Notes under the pieces: model-generated
Database searches by the model: none
The model's input: only the letters and a program-made list of their open reading frames with translations
What the model was told of the DNA's origin: nothing
Translations under genes and position numbers: made by a program
Part shown: piece after piece, positions 51,767 through 60,009 of the stretch
Numbering within the stretch: the first letter of the stretch is position 1
Layout: each line of letters opens with the position of its first letter
Assembly (NCBI RefSeq): GCF_002218085.1
Contig: NZ_BDUC01000011.1
Span: 61,236 to 125,235, forward strand
Length of the DNA: 64,000 nucleotides
Source of the DNA: Tolypothrix sp. NIES-4075
GTDB lineage: Bacteria > Cyanobacteriota > Cyanobacteriia > Cyanobacteriales > Nostocaceae
Direction of reading: 5' to 3'

Positions 51767-51872
51767 CGATCGCGCAGCGACTCCAAAGGAGTATCGCACT
51801 CTTGCGGGTACTCCGTGCGATCGCCTAAGGTGGGGCTTTGCCCATCGCGCAGCGACTCCGGAGCATCGCGCT
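51767..51872. repeat. GCGATCGC-rich repeat cluster
   Basis: Repeated ATCGCGCAGCGACTCC (two copies) with interleaved inverted pieces (AGGAGTATCGCAC and GTACTCCGTGCGATC) forms a palindrome-rich block between the toxin and cas2. It is a dispersed cyanobacterial repeat without coding potential. Confidence 0.5.
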
Positions 51873-51933
51873 TTTTTCCAGACAGTCATTTTGATATTCT
51901 CGCAGAAGGTAAAAACTTCGTAGAAATCACTTT

Positions 51934-52215
51934 CTAAACAATAAACGCTGCATCATCCACAACAAATTCAGGTTGTGTTCCCAACACTGCAACTTTGCAA
52001 CGATTGTGTGCAGACATGGGGTAAAATCTAACTTGGTCTTCGCGTTTGTTGACAAGTCGCATGAGGTATTTGGATAGCGTTTGGTACTGTTTTTCGTCCA
52101 ACACGCACTCAAAAACCGACTTTTGCACGCGAAACCCGTAGCCTTCAAGCATTTTCGACACCTTATTGCGTCGGCGATCGCTAACGATGTCGTAGCAAAC
52201 CAAATAAAACATCAT
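51934..52215 (-). CDS. cas2: Cas2
   Basis: 93 residues beginning MMFYLVCYDIVSDRRRNKVS, with the conserved aspartate at position 9 after the first beta-strand. FRVQKSVFECVLDEKQYQTL and VRFYPMSAHNR complete the ferredoxin-like Cas2 fold. Cas2 bridges two Cas1 dimers during spacer integration. The start overlaps the stop of the upstream cas1 gene by 4 bp, giving a two-gene cas1-cas2 operon. It is the only Cas2 in the window and may serve the RT-Cas1 protein too. Confidence 0.95.
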   Translation of the reverse strand: MMFYLVCYDIVSDRRRNKVSKMLEGYGFRVQKSVFECVLDEKQYQTLSKYLMRLVNKREDQVRFYPMSAHNRCKVAVLGTQPEFVVDDAAFIV

Positions 52216-53252
52216 CGTTTCACCAACGTTAACGGCGTTTTTTCGGATTCAGCGATATTGGTGAAATGGGGATGATTTGGGTGAAACTTCAAAGCTAAAG
52301 GACGATAATATTCCACATCACCCAGCAAACAAGCGAGGTATTCCCGCACCTGTAAGTCCATACACTGACGGTAGCTTACTTCCCCAGCGTAAGGATGCAG
52401 TACAAAGGTTCGCAATTTTGCTTCCCAATGTTGAAGGAAATTTTGGAGAATAATTTTCGGCTGGCTTTTCCCGTTACCATTACCATTTGAACTGGGAAGA
52501 TTGCGGACAAAGTTTAACACCAAATCATCAACAATAGGTGCGCGGAATTCTACAGTAAAGTCCCATGCCAAGGGGAGTTCGTGATGACCGTGACGGTGTA
52601 AAATGGCGTAGTCGGGGTGAAGTTCTACGGTATTGAGAAGGGTGTAAATATATTGATGCAACAGTTGATATCCCAGGTTGAAAAGTCCACTAATTTGCCT
52701 TACCCTTGTTTGGGGATATATGCTATAAAAGCTGAGTAGCGAATTGATAGCGGTGTAGTAAACGTTATCCGCTTCGTCGTTATATTCGCAAAGTTCATCA
52801 AGGGATTTTGCGATCGCTAAATTGTCCATCAACAGCGTTAAATAATTTGACGCACGTTGAGTTGCGTGGTTTGCATGATAGCGAGTCCAACTTTGTAAAA
52901 ATATATGTTGATTGTGCAATTTTGCCCAAATCATGCTTTCAGCCGTAGCGCGGTTAAATTCAATATCGCGCAAGCGTTTTCGCTGGTGAAACATGTATTT
53001 TGCTTGCACTTGGGATGGGTTTTCTAACCTTCCTAAATATTCACCATCTTGGGTTAAATATAAGACGGGAATATGATGTAAGCGCAGAATTTTAATCACA
53101 TCGTTTGGTAAATTAACATTACCAAAAATAATGATTTGATTGACGTGACGAATCGGTAGCGAAATGCATTGCTTTTGTTGATGAAACACTTGGAAGTAGT
53201 TGTGTTTCATTTGGAATGATGCGTCAGATTCAGTGATGTAAATATTGGGCAT
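52212..53252 (-). CDS. cas1: Stand-alone Cas1 integrase
   Basis: I take ATG 53252 (MPNIYITESDASFQMKHNYF) as the start; the ~49-residue extension to 53399 is Tyr/Ser-rich and reads through a TATATGAGT repeat region. The Cas1 beta-domain (IIIFGNVNLPNDVIKILRLH, IPVLYLTQDGEYLGRL) is followed by the helical domain with candidate catalytic residues E in YNDEADNVYY, H in YAILHRHGHHE and the acidic pair in WDFTVEFRAPI. No RT domain is fused. It is coupled to cas2. A second Cas1, fused to RT, lies 3 kb away, so two adaptation enzymes coexist. Confidence 0.94.
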   Translation of the reverse strand: MPNIYITESDASFQMKHNYFQVFHQQKQCISLPIRHVNQIIIFGNVNLPNDVIKILRLHHIPVLYLTQDGEYLGRLENPSQVQAKYMFHQRKRLRDIEFNRATAESMIWAKLHNQHIFLQSWTRYHANHATQRASNYLTLLMDNLAIAKSLDELCEYNDEADNVYYTAINSLLSFYSIYPQTRVRQISGLFNLGYQLLHQYIYTLLNTVELHPDYAILHRHGHHELPLAWDFTVEFRAPIVDDLVLNFVRNLPSSNGNGNGKSQPKIILQNFLQHWEAKLRTFVLHPYAGEVSYRQCMDLQVREYLACLLGDVEYYRPLALKFHPNHPHFTNIAESEKTPLTLVKR

Positions 53253-53327
53253 AAATTGAAGTAAACTAGGTTGGTTTTTAGAAAGGAAAGTTTTATTTCC
53301 TTGTCTATACTTCAATCTTTCCACGTC

Positions 53328-53400
53328 GCTATATGAGTACGTATCTGCGTAAAAGCAACTTTTATATGATTTTGTATATGAGTTATATGAGTTGCTCAAA
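53328..53400 (-). promoter_or_regulatory. TATATGAGT-type repeat cluster upstream of cas1-cas2
   Basis: The plus strand contains CTATATGAGTACGTATCTG, then TATATGATTTTGTATATGAG and TATATGAGTTGC. Very similar copies occur at 58455-58515 and 58765. It lies 76-148 bp upstream of the cas1 start and could be a shared regulator site. Confidence 0.5.
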
Positions 53401-53561
53401 AGGCATTAAAAAAAGCCGGAGGTACTATCCCCGACTTAGCTATAGTTTAATTATTCAAGCAATTACAGCGTTTTTCAGGTAAATGAGGTACACAGGTAGG
53501 GGCACAACATTGTTGTGCCCTTACAATAATCTGTACCGAACCTTGTTGCAATCTGCTGTAT

Positions 53562-54383
53562 TTATACTTGTTGTTGGTTTAACCAAGCTTCGAGTTCAGC
53601 AACTTCTGAAAAATCTAACAACGCTTCTCCCAAAGTTTCTAGCTGTTCAATCGATAATCCTCTAACTCGTTCAATTAACAATGGATTTATTTCACGAAAA
53701 CGTCGATTTAGCATACGTATAATTAGACGTTGCTCTCCTTGTTTGTTTCCCTGTTCCAGAATATCTTGGTAAATTACCGATTCTTTCATGACATCCTCCC
53801 TTAAAAATTGGCGAATCAAAGTCTTATCGAACTTTAAGCCTGCTAATATTTCGGTACATCCCGCAATATTTTGTCGTACATCTATATCTGAAATTCTAGC
53901 TATTCTACTACCAACCTGCGAGAGTAAAGTTGCTGGAGAGTCAGTTTGAGTAAGAGGTGCTAGTGGTAGCAGTGCTGGATTATTGAGAAACAAGGTAGAA
54001 TTTTCTTCCCACAAGCGTACAACTCGGTAACGGTGAGTTGTTATTTCATCAATATACTCTTGAGTAAAAGCAATCTCGTCACTTGTTTCCTGCAAAAATA
54101 TAACTACCTGTGTAATAGGAAACTTATATTTACGTCTCAATCTCACAGAGTAATCCAGCATTCTAAAGGGTAGCGGGGGTTTTGAGATAGTACGGGTCTG
54201 GAACTCGATGTGTAAAATTCTCTCTTGAGTTTGCACAAAGGTAACAGAATCTGCGCGGATTGGTTCTAAAGAAAGTTCCGTTTTAAGTATTTTAGCCTCT
54301 GTGGTTTGAGATGTTAATAACCAACGAGCAAATTCGAGTGGATATTCTTCTGCTAACAGCTTACAAATATTGTCCGTGTTCAA
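53562..54383 (-). CDS. Rpn/PD-(D/E)XK family protein with C-terminal DUF4351-like region
   Basis: 273 residues. ILHIEFQTRTISKPPLPFRM and LDYSVRLRRKYKFPITQVVI give the E-x-Q nuclease-like core (IEFQ) of Rpn/transposase-like PDDEXK proteins. The C-terminal LIIRMLNRRFREINPLLIER and SIEQLETLGEALLDFSEVAE match the DUF4351 helical pattern. Such proteins are abundant, often multicopy, in cyanobacteria, and their role (recombination-promoting nuclease or toxin) is unclear. It sits between cas1 and the trailer end of array 2, probably as an unrelated passenger. Confidence 0.75.
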   Translation of the reverse strand: MNTDNICKLLAEEYPLEFARWLLTSQTTEAKILKTELSLEPIRADSVTFVQTQERILHIEFQTRTISKPPLPFRMLDYSVRLRRKYKFPITQVVIFLQETSDEIAFTQEYIDEITTHRYRVVRLWEENSTLFLNNPALLPLAPLTQTDSPATLLSQVGSRIARISDIDVRQNIAGCTEILAGLKFDKTLIRQFLREDVMKESVIYQDILEQGNKQGEQRLIIRMLNRRFREINPLLIERVRGLSIEQLETLGEALLDFSEVAELEAWLNQQQV

Positions 54384-54461
54384 TTTTTACACCCTGAAAT
54401 GAGGCTATTTTTGTGACGAATGTAAATACTTTATCATCATCGGCAAATGCGATCGCCACCC

Positions 54462-55739
54462 GTTTCCATCCCCGTGAGGGGAAGAGGAATTAAAACTACT
54501 CTACTTTTCAAAAAAGCTGTCAAAAAAATCAAAGTTTCCATCCCCGTGAGGGGAAGAGGAATTAAAACCTTTCCGTCCGATTGTTGCACAGGGAGAACTG
54601 GCTGCATGTTTCCATCCCCGTGAGGGGAAGAGGAATTAAAACATAGTGCTCGCGATTTACGCGAAGCTATTGAAGGTGTTTCCATCCCCGTGAGGGGAAG
54701 AGGAATTAAAACTCAAAAATAATACAGTTACGCGGATTTACGTCAACGGTTTCCATCCCCGTGAGGGGAAGAGGAATTAAAACCATATCTTGAGGTTTTT
54801 AATGTTATGGTAAGTTATAGTTTCCATCCCCGTGAGGGGAAGAGGAATTAAAACTCCTTGCGGACAAGCATTAATTGAGTATTTAGAATTACAGTTTCCA
54901 TCCCCGTGAGGGGAAGAGGAATTAAAACGTCTTTGACTTTCATCTCTGTTTTTTCATTGTTAAACTTTTGTTTCCATCCCCGTGAGGGGAAGAGGAATTA
55001 AAACTTTTCAGCATGTTCCGTCTTGCGATGGAACATGTAATTGTTTCCATCCCCGTGAGGGGAAGAGGAATTAAAACTATAACAACTCTTTTGGAGTTAT
55101 TGATCAGCAGGGTAAATTGTTTCCATCCCCGTGAGGGGAAGAGGAATTAAAACTTGTTTTTGGGTAGTTCTTTGGCATTCTCTTGTTTGTTTCCATCCCC
55201 GTGAGGGGAAGAGGAATTAAAACTTGATGCAAACCTCAGAAGTTTCCGTATGGTCGGAAACTTCTTGTTTCCATCCCCGTGAGGGGAAGAGGAATTAAAA
55301 CGGATTTTTTGACAGAAATGGCAACGCAAACGGCAATACTAAGTTTCCATCCCCGTGAGGGGAAGAGGAATTAAAACCTTTTCTCCAATGTTTTTGTCAT
55401 ACCCAATTACAGAAAAGTTTCCATCCCCGTGAGGGGAAGAGGAATTAAAACCTATTACTTTGACTGGGATAAAAAACGTGAATAGAGGGTTTCCATCCCC
55501 GTGAGGGGAAGAGGAATTAAAACCGTTACTGTTGATAACAGCAGAAATGAATCACCATCAGTTTCCATCCCCGTGAGGGGAAGAGGAATTAAAACATAAG
55601 GTTGCAAGAAACAATAAATTTTCAGGGGAAAGGTTTCCATCCCCGTGAGGGGAAGAGGAATTAAAACACGGAGGTGGCGATCGTCGTGACGGTGATTGCT
55701 AATTGTTTCCATCCCCGTGAGGGGAAGAGGAATTAAAAC
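54462..55739 (-). CRISPR. CRISPR array 2 (18 repeats, 17 spacers)
   Basis: The 35-nt repeat starts GTTTCCATCCCCGTGAGGGG and ends AGAGGAATTAAAAC (plus strand), with spacers of 35-43 nt. It shares its first 20 bases with array 1, but the rest differs. The leader is on the right (55740 onward), so transcription is leftward and mature repeats end ATGGAAAC. All 18 repeats are essentially identical. Notable spacers: 55005-55042 and 55224-55266 each contain an ~11-bp stem with a 4- or 6-nt loop. It lies between cas1-cas2 and RT-cas1. Confidence 0.97.
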
Positions 55740-55932
55740 CCCACCTTTCTGAAAGCATTACCAGAAGAGTGTTTTAAGGGTGTAAATCTGAGGGGGGTGT
55801 ATTTTACCTGTCAATAGTCTACAACTATTGACATAAAGCAACATACTAAGCCACTTCAAATCCTTACAAGGTAAACGTTCTGAGGGGGTCAACGAAATAA
55901 TAAGGGTTTCAGGCATTGGGCTACCCCCTCAG
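55740..55932 (-). promoter_or_regulatory. Leader of CRISPR array 2
   Basis: CTGAGGGGG boxes at 55788 (48 bp from the first repeat) and 55880-55888, plus an inverted copy at 55924-55932. The 53-bp segment 55880-55932 matches the corresponding boxes of arrays 1 and 3, including GTCAACGAAA and AATAAGGGTT. Confidence 0.8.
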
Positions 55933-56156
55933 ATCAACTTTCTTCACAAAAGAATTTTGGAAAAATTATGCCTTACATGAATCTTGACGATCAACAGGCT
56001 TAATTTGAAACTGCATATTTATGAAATTGTCAAGGTACAGCAGCGATGTGCAAAATATACCACATAAATTTCACAAAGCGCAATCCTTAAGTTTCTGTTT
56101 GCGTATCAAATTCAAAGTTATCTTTATGAGTGCTTTTTGCTTTTTAACTTCCGAAG

Positions 56157-58166
56157 CTAAAGTTTCCAAATCATTGGTCTATATAACTCCACCTCTCCCA
56201 TCAAACAAGCAACATACTCCCGCACCTGTAACTCCACACATCGACGAAAGCTGACTTGATATCCTGTATGTGGGTGTGTTAACTCAGACTGTAATTTTTC
56301 TTCCCAATGTTTGAGAAACTTTTTTAATGCGTGGGGTTGAAGATATACCCCACCTTTTTCGTCTGGTGCTGTAAAATCTTCAAGTGTTAATATCTTAGAA
56401 TTCACAACGTAAGCTACCAACGAATCAACCAATTGTGCGCGAAACTCTTCCATCAAATCGCTAACTAAAGCAGGGTGATTATCTCGTGGTACGTGGAGAT
56501 TACCAAAGTGCGTGTGTAAACCCACCGTTTCCACAAACGAGAAAACATTTTGACTCAATAACGTATATCCTAAACTCATGAGACTGTTAATTGGGTCAGT
56601 TGGTGGACGCTTTGTACGTCTATCAAACTCAAACACTCCCGTAAACAAAGAACCTAAAGCTTGAAAGTACAAAGTTGCGGCTTTACCTTCATATCCCCGC
56701 AGTGCGTCCATTGATTCAGCTTGCGGTAATTTGTCCATTAAATCGGCGATTAACTCGACAGCAGAACTAGCCATTTTTGATGGACGACGACGATTAAATT
56801 TTAACAACAAAGCGCGGGAATTATGTAACTTTGCCCACACAATATTTTCAGCTTGCTTTCTGGTAAATTCCGGATTTTGCGAACATATTACCTGACGCAT
56901 CAAATACTCAACTTTGGCATTACCTTCAGTTTGTAACCTACCAAAATATCGCCCTTTTTGGGAAAGATACATAATTGGAATTCGTCGTCGTAATGCGTAA
57001 GAAACTGCACCATGCGATACATTACAACAACCAAATAAAACAATATTACTTACCCGCGTCGCTGGAACTTTAATCCGTAATTCCCCTTGGTAATAAACTT
57101 GAAACTGTTGATTTTTGACACTCAAATAAGCGCCCTGGTCAGTAACGTATAATGTAGTCATAAAATCCTGCCAAAGATGAGATATTGGTGCTGTCGGATA
57201 TTTACTCGGCTTGTCGATACTGCAAGCTTTAGGAGGACGAGAAACGGGTTTTATCGGTCTTGGTTTTGTGCGAAAATAGGGTGTACCCGAATCATTAATT
57301 ACCCATTCACCCCGACGTACAGGTGCGGGGGGTGGTGGTGCGTAAACTTCACCTTTTTTAAACCGATAACCAAGGAAAATAAATTCATCGTCAGGAGCGT
57401 AAATTTGGGTTTTTTCTGGTTGAAGTTGTAAATAAAGTTCCCCCAGCCAAGTTGTAATTTTGTCTAAAATCCGGTTTGCTTCATGAAAACTATTGCAAGC
57501 AATGGCAAAATCATCACCGTACCGCACCAAATTTATGCCGTGACTGAGACATTTCCGATCAAAACTAGTCAGGTATAAATTTGCTAACGCACCGGAAAGC
57601 ACACCACCTTGCAATACTCCCTTACCTGGGTAAACGGGTTTCCCCACAATGACAATACCCGATTTGAGTTGTCCTTCCAACAATTGCAGTACAATTGGTT
57701 CAAGCTGCAAATCTTCCAACGCAGTTAACAACAAAGCCCAACAAAGATTGTCAAAAAACTCAGCGATATCAGCCTTAATAACCCACTTTGGTTGCAACTG
57801 GTAATAACCATATAAATGCTGCACCGCTTGCTGAATATTTCTTCCCGGACGATAAGCGTAACTACAATCAAGAAAGGTATCTTCTAAAGGAAAATACAGT
57901 TCTTCAAGTAATAAACGCTGCACAATTCTATCCCGCACTGTCGGAATACCAATCAACCGCTTATCACCGTTTTTTTTGGGTACATAAAAACCCTTTGCCG
58001 GACTTGCTGTATAAGTTTCATGGTGGAGTTGGTATTCAATGTTCCGTAATTGTTCGGCAGCAACCGACTCAAATAAGTCAAGAGAAATACCATCAACACC
58101 CGCAGATTTAGTTCCTGCACGGACTTGGAACCATGCAGCATTGAGAAGTTCAAAGGGAAAACGCAT
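56157..58166 (-). CDS. cas1: Reverse transcriptase-Cas1 fusion
   Basis: RT-Cas1 proteins acquire spacers, including from RNA, in type III systems. The RT domain (about 1-290) has RLIGIPTVRDRIVQ, catalytic KADIAEFFDN (D133), GGVLSGALANLYL (motif 4) and YGDD at 216-219 in place of the common YADD. It ends with QLQPEKTQIYA and FLGYRFK. The Cas1 domain (about 335-669) has VLFGCCNVSHGAV, IPIMYLSQKGRYFGRL, candidate catalytic E in RGYEGKAATLYF, H in FGNLHVPRDNH and DLMEEFRAQ. Both halves look intact. No Cas6 domain is fused. It lies between the leaders of arrays 2 and 3. The ATG at 58166 starts just before the RT fold. Confidence 0.95.
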   Translation of the reverse strand: MRFPFELLNAAWFQVRAGTKSAGVDGISLDLFESVAAEQLRNIEYQLHHETYTASPAKGFYVPKKNGDKRLIGIPTVRDRIVQRLLLEELYFPLEDTFLDCSYAYRPGRNIQQAVQHLYGYYQLQPKWVIKADIAEFFDNLCWALLLTALEDLQLEPIVLQLLEGQLKSGIVIVGKPVYPGKGVLQGGVLSGALANLYLTSFDRKCLSHGINLVRYGDDFAIACNSFHEANRILDKITTWLGELYLQLQPEKTQIYAPDDEFIFLGYRFKKGEVYAPPPPAPVRRGEWVINDSGTPYFRTKPRPIKPVSRPPKACSIDKPSKYPTAPISHLWQDFMTTLYVTDQGAYLSVKNQQFQVYYQGELRIKVPATRVSNIVLFGCCNVSHGAVSYALRRRIPIMYLSQKGRYFGRLQTEGNAKVEYLMRQVICSQNPEFTRKQAENIVWAKLHNSRALLLKFNRRRPSKMASSAVELIADLMDKLPQAESMDALRGYEGKAATLYFQALGSLFTGVFEFDRRTKRPPTDPINSLMSLGYTLLSQNVFSFVETVGLHTHFGNLHVPRDNHPALVSDLMEEFRAQLVDSLVAYVVNSKILTLEDFTAPDEKGGVYLQPHALKKFLKHWEEKLQSELTHPHTGYQVSFRRCVELQVREYVACLMGEVELYRPMIWKL

Positions 58167-58454
58167 GGGAAGTAAAAGGTGAAAAGTAGAAAGGTAAAAG
58201 AAAGAGATGGAAAAAGTAAAAAAATCTCGTCCATGTTGAAACCTGGAGTTTTGCTCTTATTCAGATGTGTCATTGCGACGTAAGGAAGCAATCTCAAAGT
58301 CTTGGCAGAAAACTACGGTTCTCAAGGTAGACGAGGTTAAGGTAAAAAGTTGAGTAAACGTCTAAAAAGAGCTTATTTATAGACTGAAGAAGTCAAAATA
58401 GGCTTTTTATTTAGACTTTTACCTTTTGCCTTTAAACTTGATTGTCACAGCTGT

Positions 58455-58515
58455 GTATATGAGTACGTATATGAGTTATTGACTGAAATATATGACTTTG
58501 TATATGAGTTACCGA
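58455..58515. promoter_or_regulatory. TATATGAGT-type repeat cluster, second copy
   Basis: TATATGAGTACGTATATGAG, then ATATATGACTTTGTATATGA, closely match the cluster at 53328-53400. A further single copy is at about 58765-58780. It lies in the divergent region between RT-cas1 and the XRE-type gene. Confidence 0.5.
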
Positions 58516-58631
58516 ACAAATATAGCGTGCTGTACTTTCAGCTAACGCACCGCATATTTAATCTTCGTATGGTGCGTTAGAACAGTCGTCCTAACACACC
58601 CTACATTTATTAAGTAATAGCGAGTATGAGT

Positions 58632-58748
58632 TAAGTAGGTGGATCAGATTAAATATAAAACCTCAGCCTCAATCCCTCTACGAGCGTAAGGAGAAGGAAG
58701 CCCTTATGCTGGGTGAGGTTTTATCTTATATTTAATTACGCCTACTTA
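58632..58748. mobile_element. MITE-like element, 117 bp
   Basis: TAAGTAGGTG (58632 onward) and ATTAAATATAAAACCTCA are mirrored by TGAGGTTTTATCTTATATTT and CCTACTTA ending 58748, giving ~30-bp imperfect terminal inverted repeats. The centre has no coding capacity. It lies in the divergent promoter region. Confidence 0.55.
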
Positions 58749-58789
58749 TTGACAAATGTATACAACTTCGTATATGAGTTAATCAATAT

Positions 58790-58823
58790 TCTCTTTTAAC
58801 TTTTGACTTTTAACTTTTAACTT
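58790..58823. repeat. Heptanucleotide tandem repeat (TTTTAAC/TTTTGAC)
   Basis: Four consecutive 7-bp units of TTTTAAC/TTTTGAC type lie directly before the ATG at 58827. A complementary tract (AGTTAAAAGTTAAAAGTC) follows the gene at about 59595-59615. Short tandem heptamers are a known feature of heterocystous cyanobacterial genomes. Confidence 0.6.
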
Positions 58824-58826
58824 GTT

Positions 58827-59579
58827 ATGCCTGGAGTTTCTCTTGTTGCATCAGCAGAAGGTATTATACGAGCAAGAAAAGCTTTAAAATATCTAAACAT
58901 GACCCAGATGTCTCTAGTTAACGAGAGAGGAATTGCATCTTGGTCAACCATCAACAATTTTTTTAACGGTAAACCAGTTAAACGTCAGATATTTATTGAG
59001 ATTTGTGAAGAAATAAATTTAAATTGGCAAGATATAGTAGCATCTTTCAAAGATGAAGATAGCCAACAATTAACACCTATTGATCAACTTTGGCAACAGC
59101 TGCAAACACTAGGTTCTCCCACCGAACAAATGGGATTAGTGTTAGTAACAGAGGAAACACTCGCTTGGGGTTGGCATTCTAGCGTTTATGAAAAATCCGT
59201 GCGTGTAGGCAGTTATATTCAATTTAAAATTAATTTTGAAACTCCTGGATATTTACTTTTATTACAAAAAGATACATCGGGGCAAATGTGCTGTTTTTGT
59301 CCCTCGTGTTTTGCGCCACAACCCAAGTTAGAAACTGGTAAAACAAGTTTACCTCAAGAAGGTTCACCTATTACGTCATTTCCTATTGAAGGTGCGCCAG
59401 GAAAAGAGGAAATTTTGGCAGTAATTACCCAAGATATATCTGGTTTGCAGTGGCTACCGCAAGAAAATGATGATCCATTGGAACTAGAAGCAAGTCATCT
59501 TATAGAATTACTAAAATACATAACTGAATGCGGAGAATATCAGGTTTGGTATACAGATTATATGGTAACTGCACAGTAA
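58827..59579 (+). CDS. XRE-type HTH protein with DUF4384-like C-terminal domain
   Basis: 250 residues. The N-terminal ~80 (IIRARKALKYLNMTQMSLVN, SWSTINNFFNGKPVKRQIFI) form an HTH of the XRE kind often seen at the start of cyanobacterial signalling proteins. The C-terminal ~150 (SVRVGSYIQFKINFETPGYL, LLLQKDTSGQMCCFCPSC, GAPGKEEILAVITQ) match a DUF4384-like beta domain. It is divergent from RT-cas1 and precedes array 3, so a regulator of adaptation genes or arrays is possible. The family is also common outside CRISPR loci. Confidence 0.65.
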   Translation: MPGVSLVASAEGIIRARKALKYLNMTQMSLVNERGIASWSTINNFFNGKPVKRQIFIEICEEINLNWQDIVASFKDEDSQQLTPIDQLWQQLQTLGSPTEQMGLVLVTEETLAWGWHSSVYEKSVRVGSYIQFKINFETPGYLLLLQKDTSGQMCCFCPSCFAPQPKLETGKTSLPQEGSPITSFPIEGAPGKEEILAVITQDISGLQWLPQENDDPLELEASHLIELLKYITECGEYQVWYTDYMVTAQ

Positions 59580-59817
59580 AGTAAAAGGGTAAAAGTTAAA
59601 AGTTAAAAGTCAAAATAAAGAGGAATTTAATATTTATTTTGCCTTTTTACTTTTATACCTTAAAGCATAGGGAGAGTGAAAAGTTAATATTTCAGGCTTT
59701 CAAAATTTCAAGTACTTTGTTATACTACTGTTTATAATTACAGAACCTTGAAAATTGAATCTCAAGTTTTTAATTTCGAGTAAAAGTACTCATTCTTCGC
59801 TTGGATACTTAAATTTT

Positions 59818-60009
59818 CTGAGGGGGTATCCCGATGGCTGTAACCCTTATTCTTTCGTTGACCCCCTCAGATGATTTGTTCCACAAGTGTTTGAGGGTGG
59901 TTGTTCTAAGTTTTCTTGAGACTTATTATCAACTATTTGCCCATCTAGATTACCCCCTCAGATTTAGGCATCTAAAAGTCTCTTCTGAAAAGGGTTTCAA
60001 AAGAGTAGG
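59818..60009 (+). promoter_or_regulatory. Leader of CRISPR array 3
   Basis: The boxes seen in arrays 1 and 2 recur in inverse orientation: a 53-bp box at 59818-59870 bounded by CTGAGGGGG and CCCCCTCAG, and the proximal box CCCCCTCAG at 59953-59961. The proximal box is again exactly 48 bp from the first repeat and 82 bp from the 53-bp box. Confidence 0.8.

Noticed and set aside
54437..55712. A tracrRNA or type II/V locus associated with array 2
   Set aside because: No Cas9/Cas12 gene is present, and no anti-repeat outside the arrays was seen; repeat handle and neighbours are type III.
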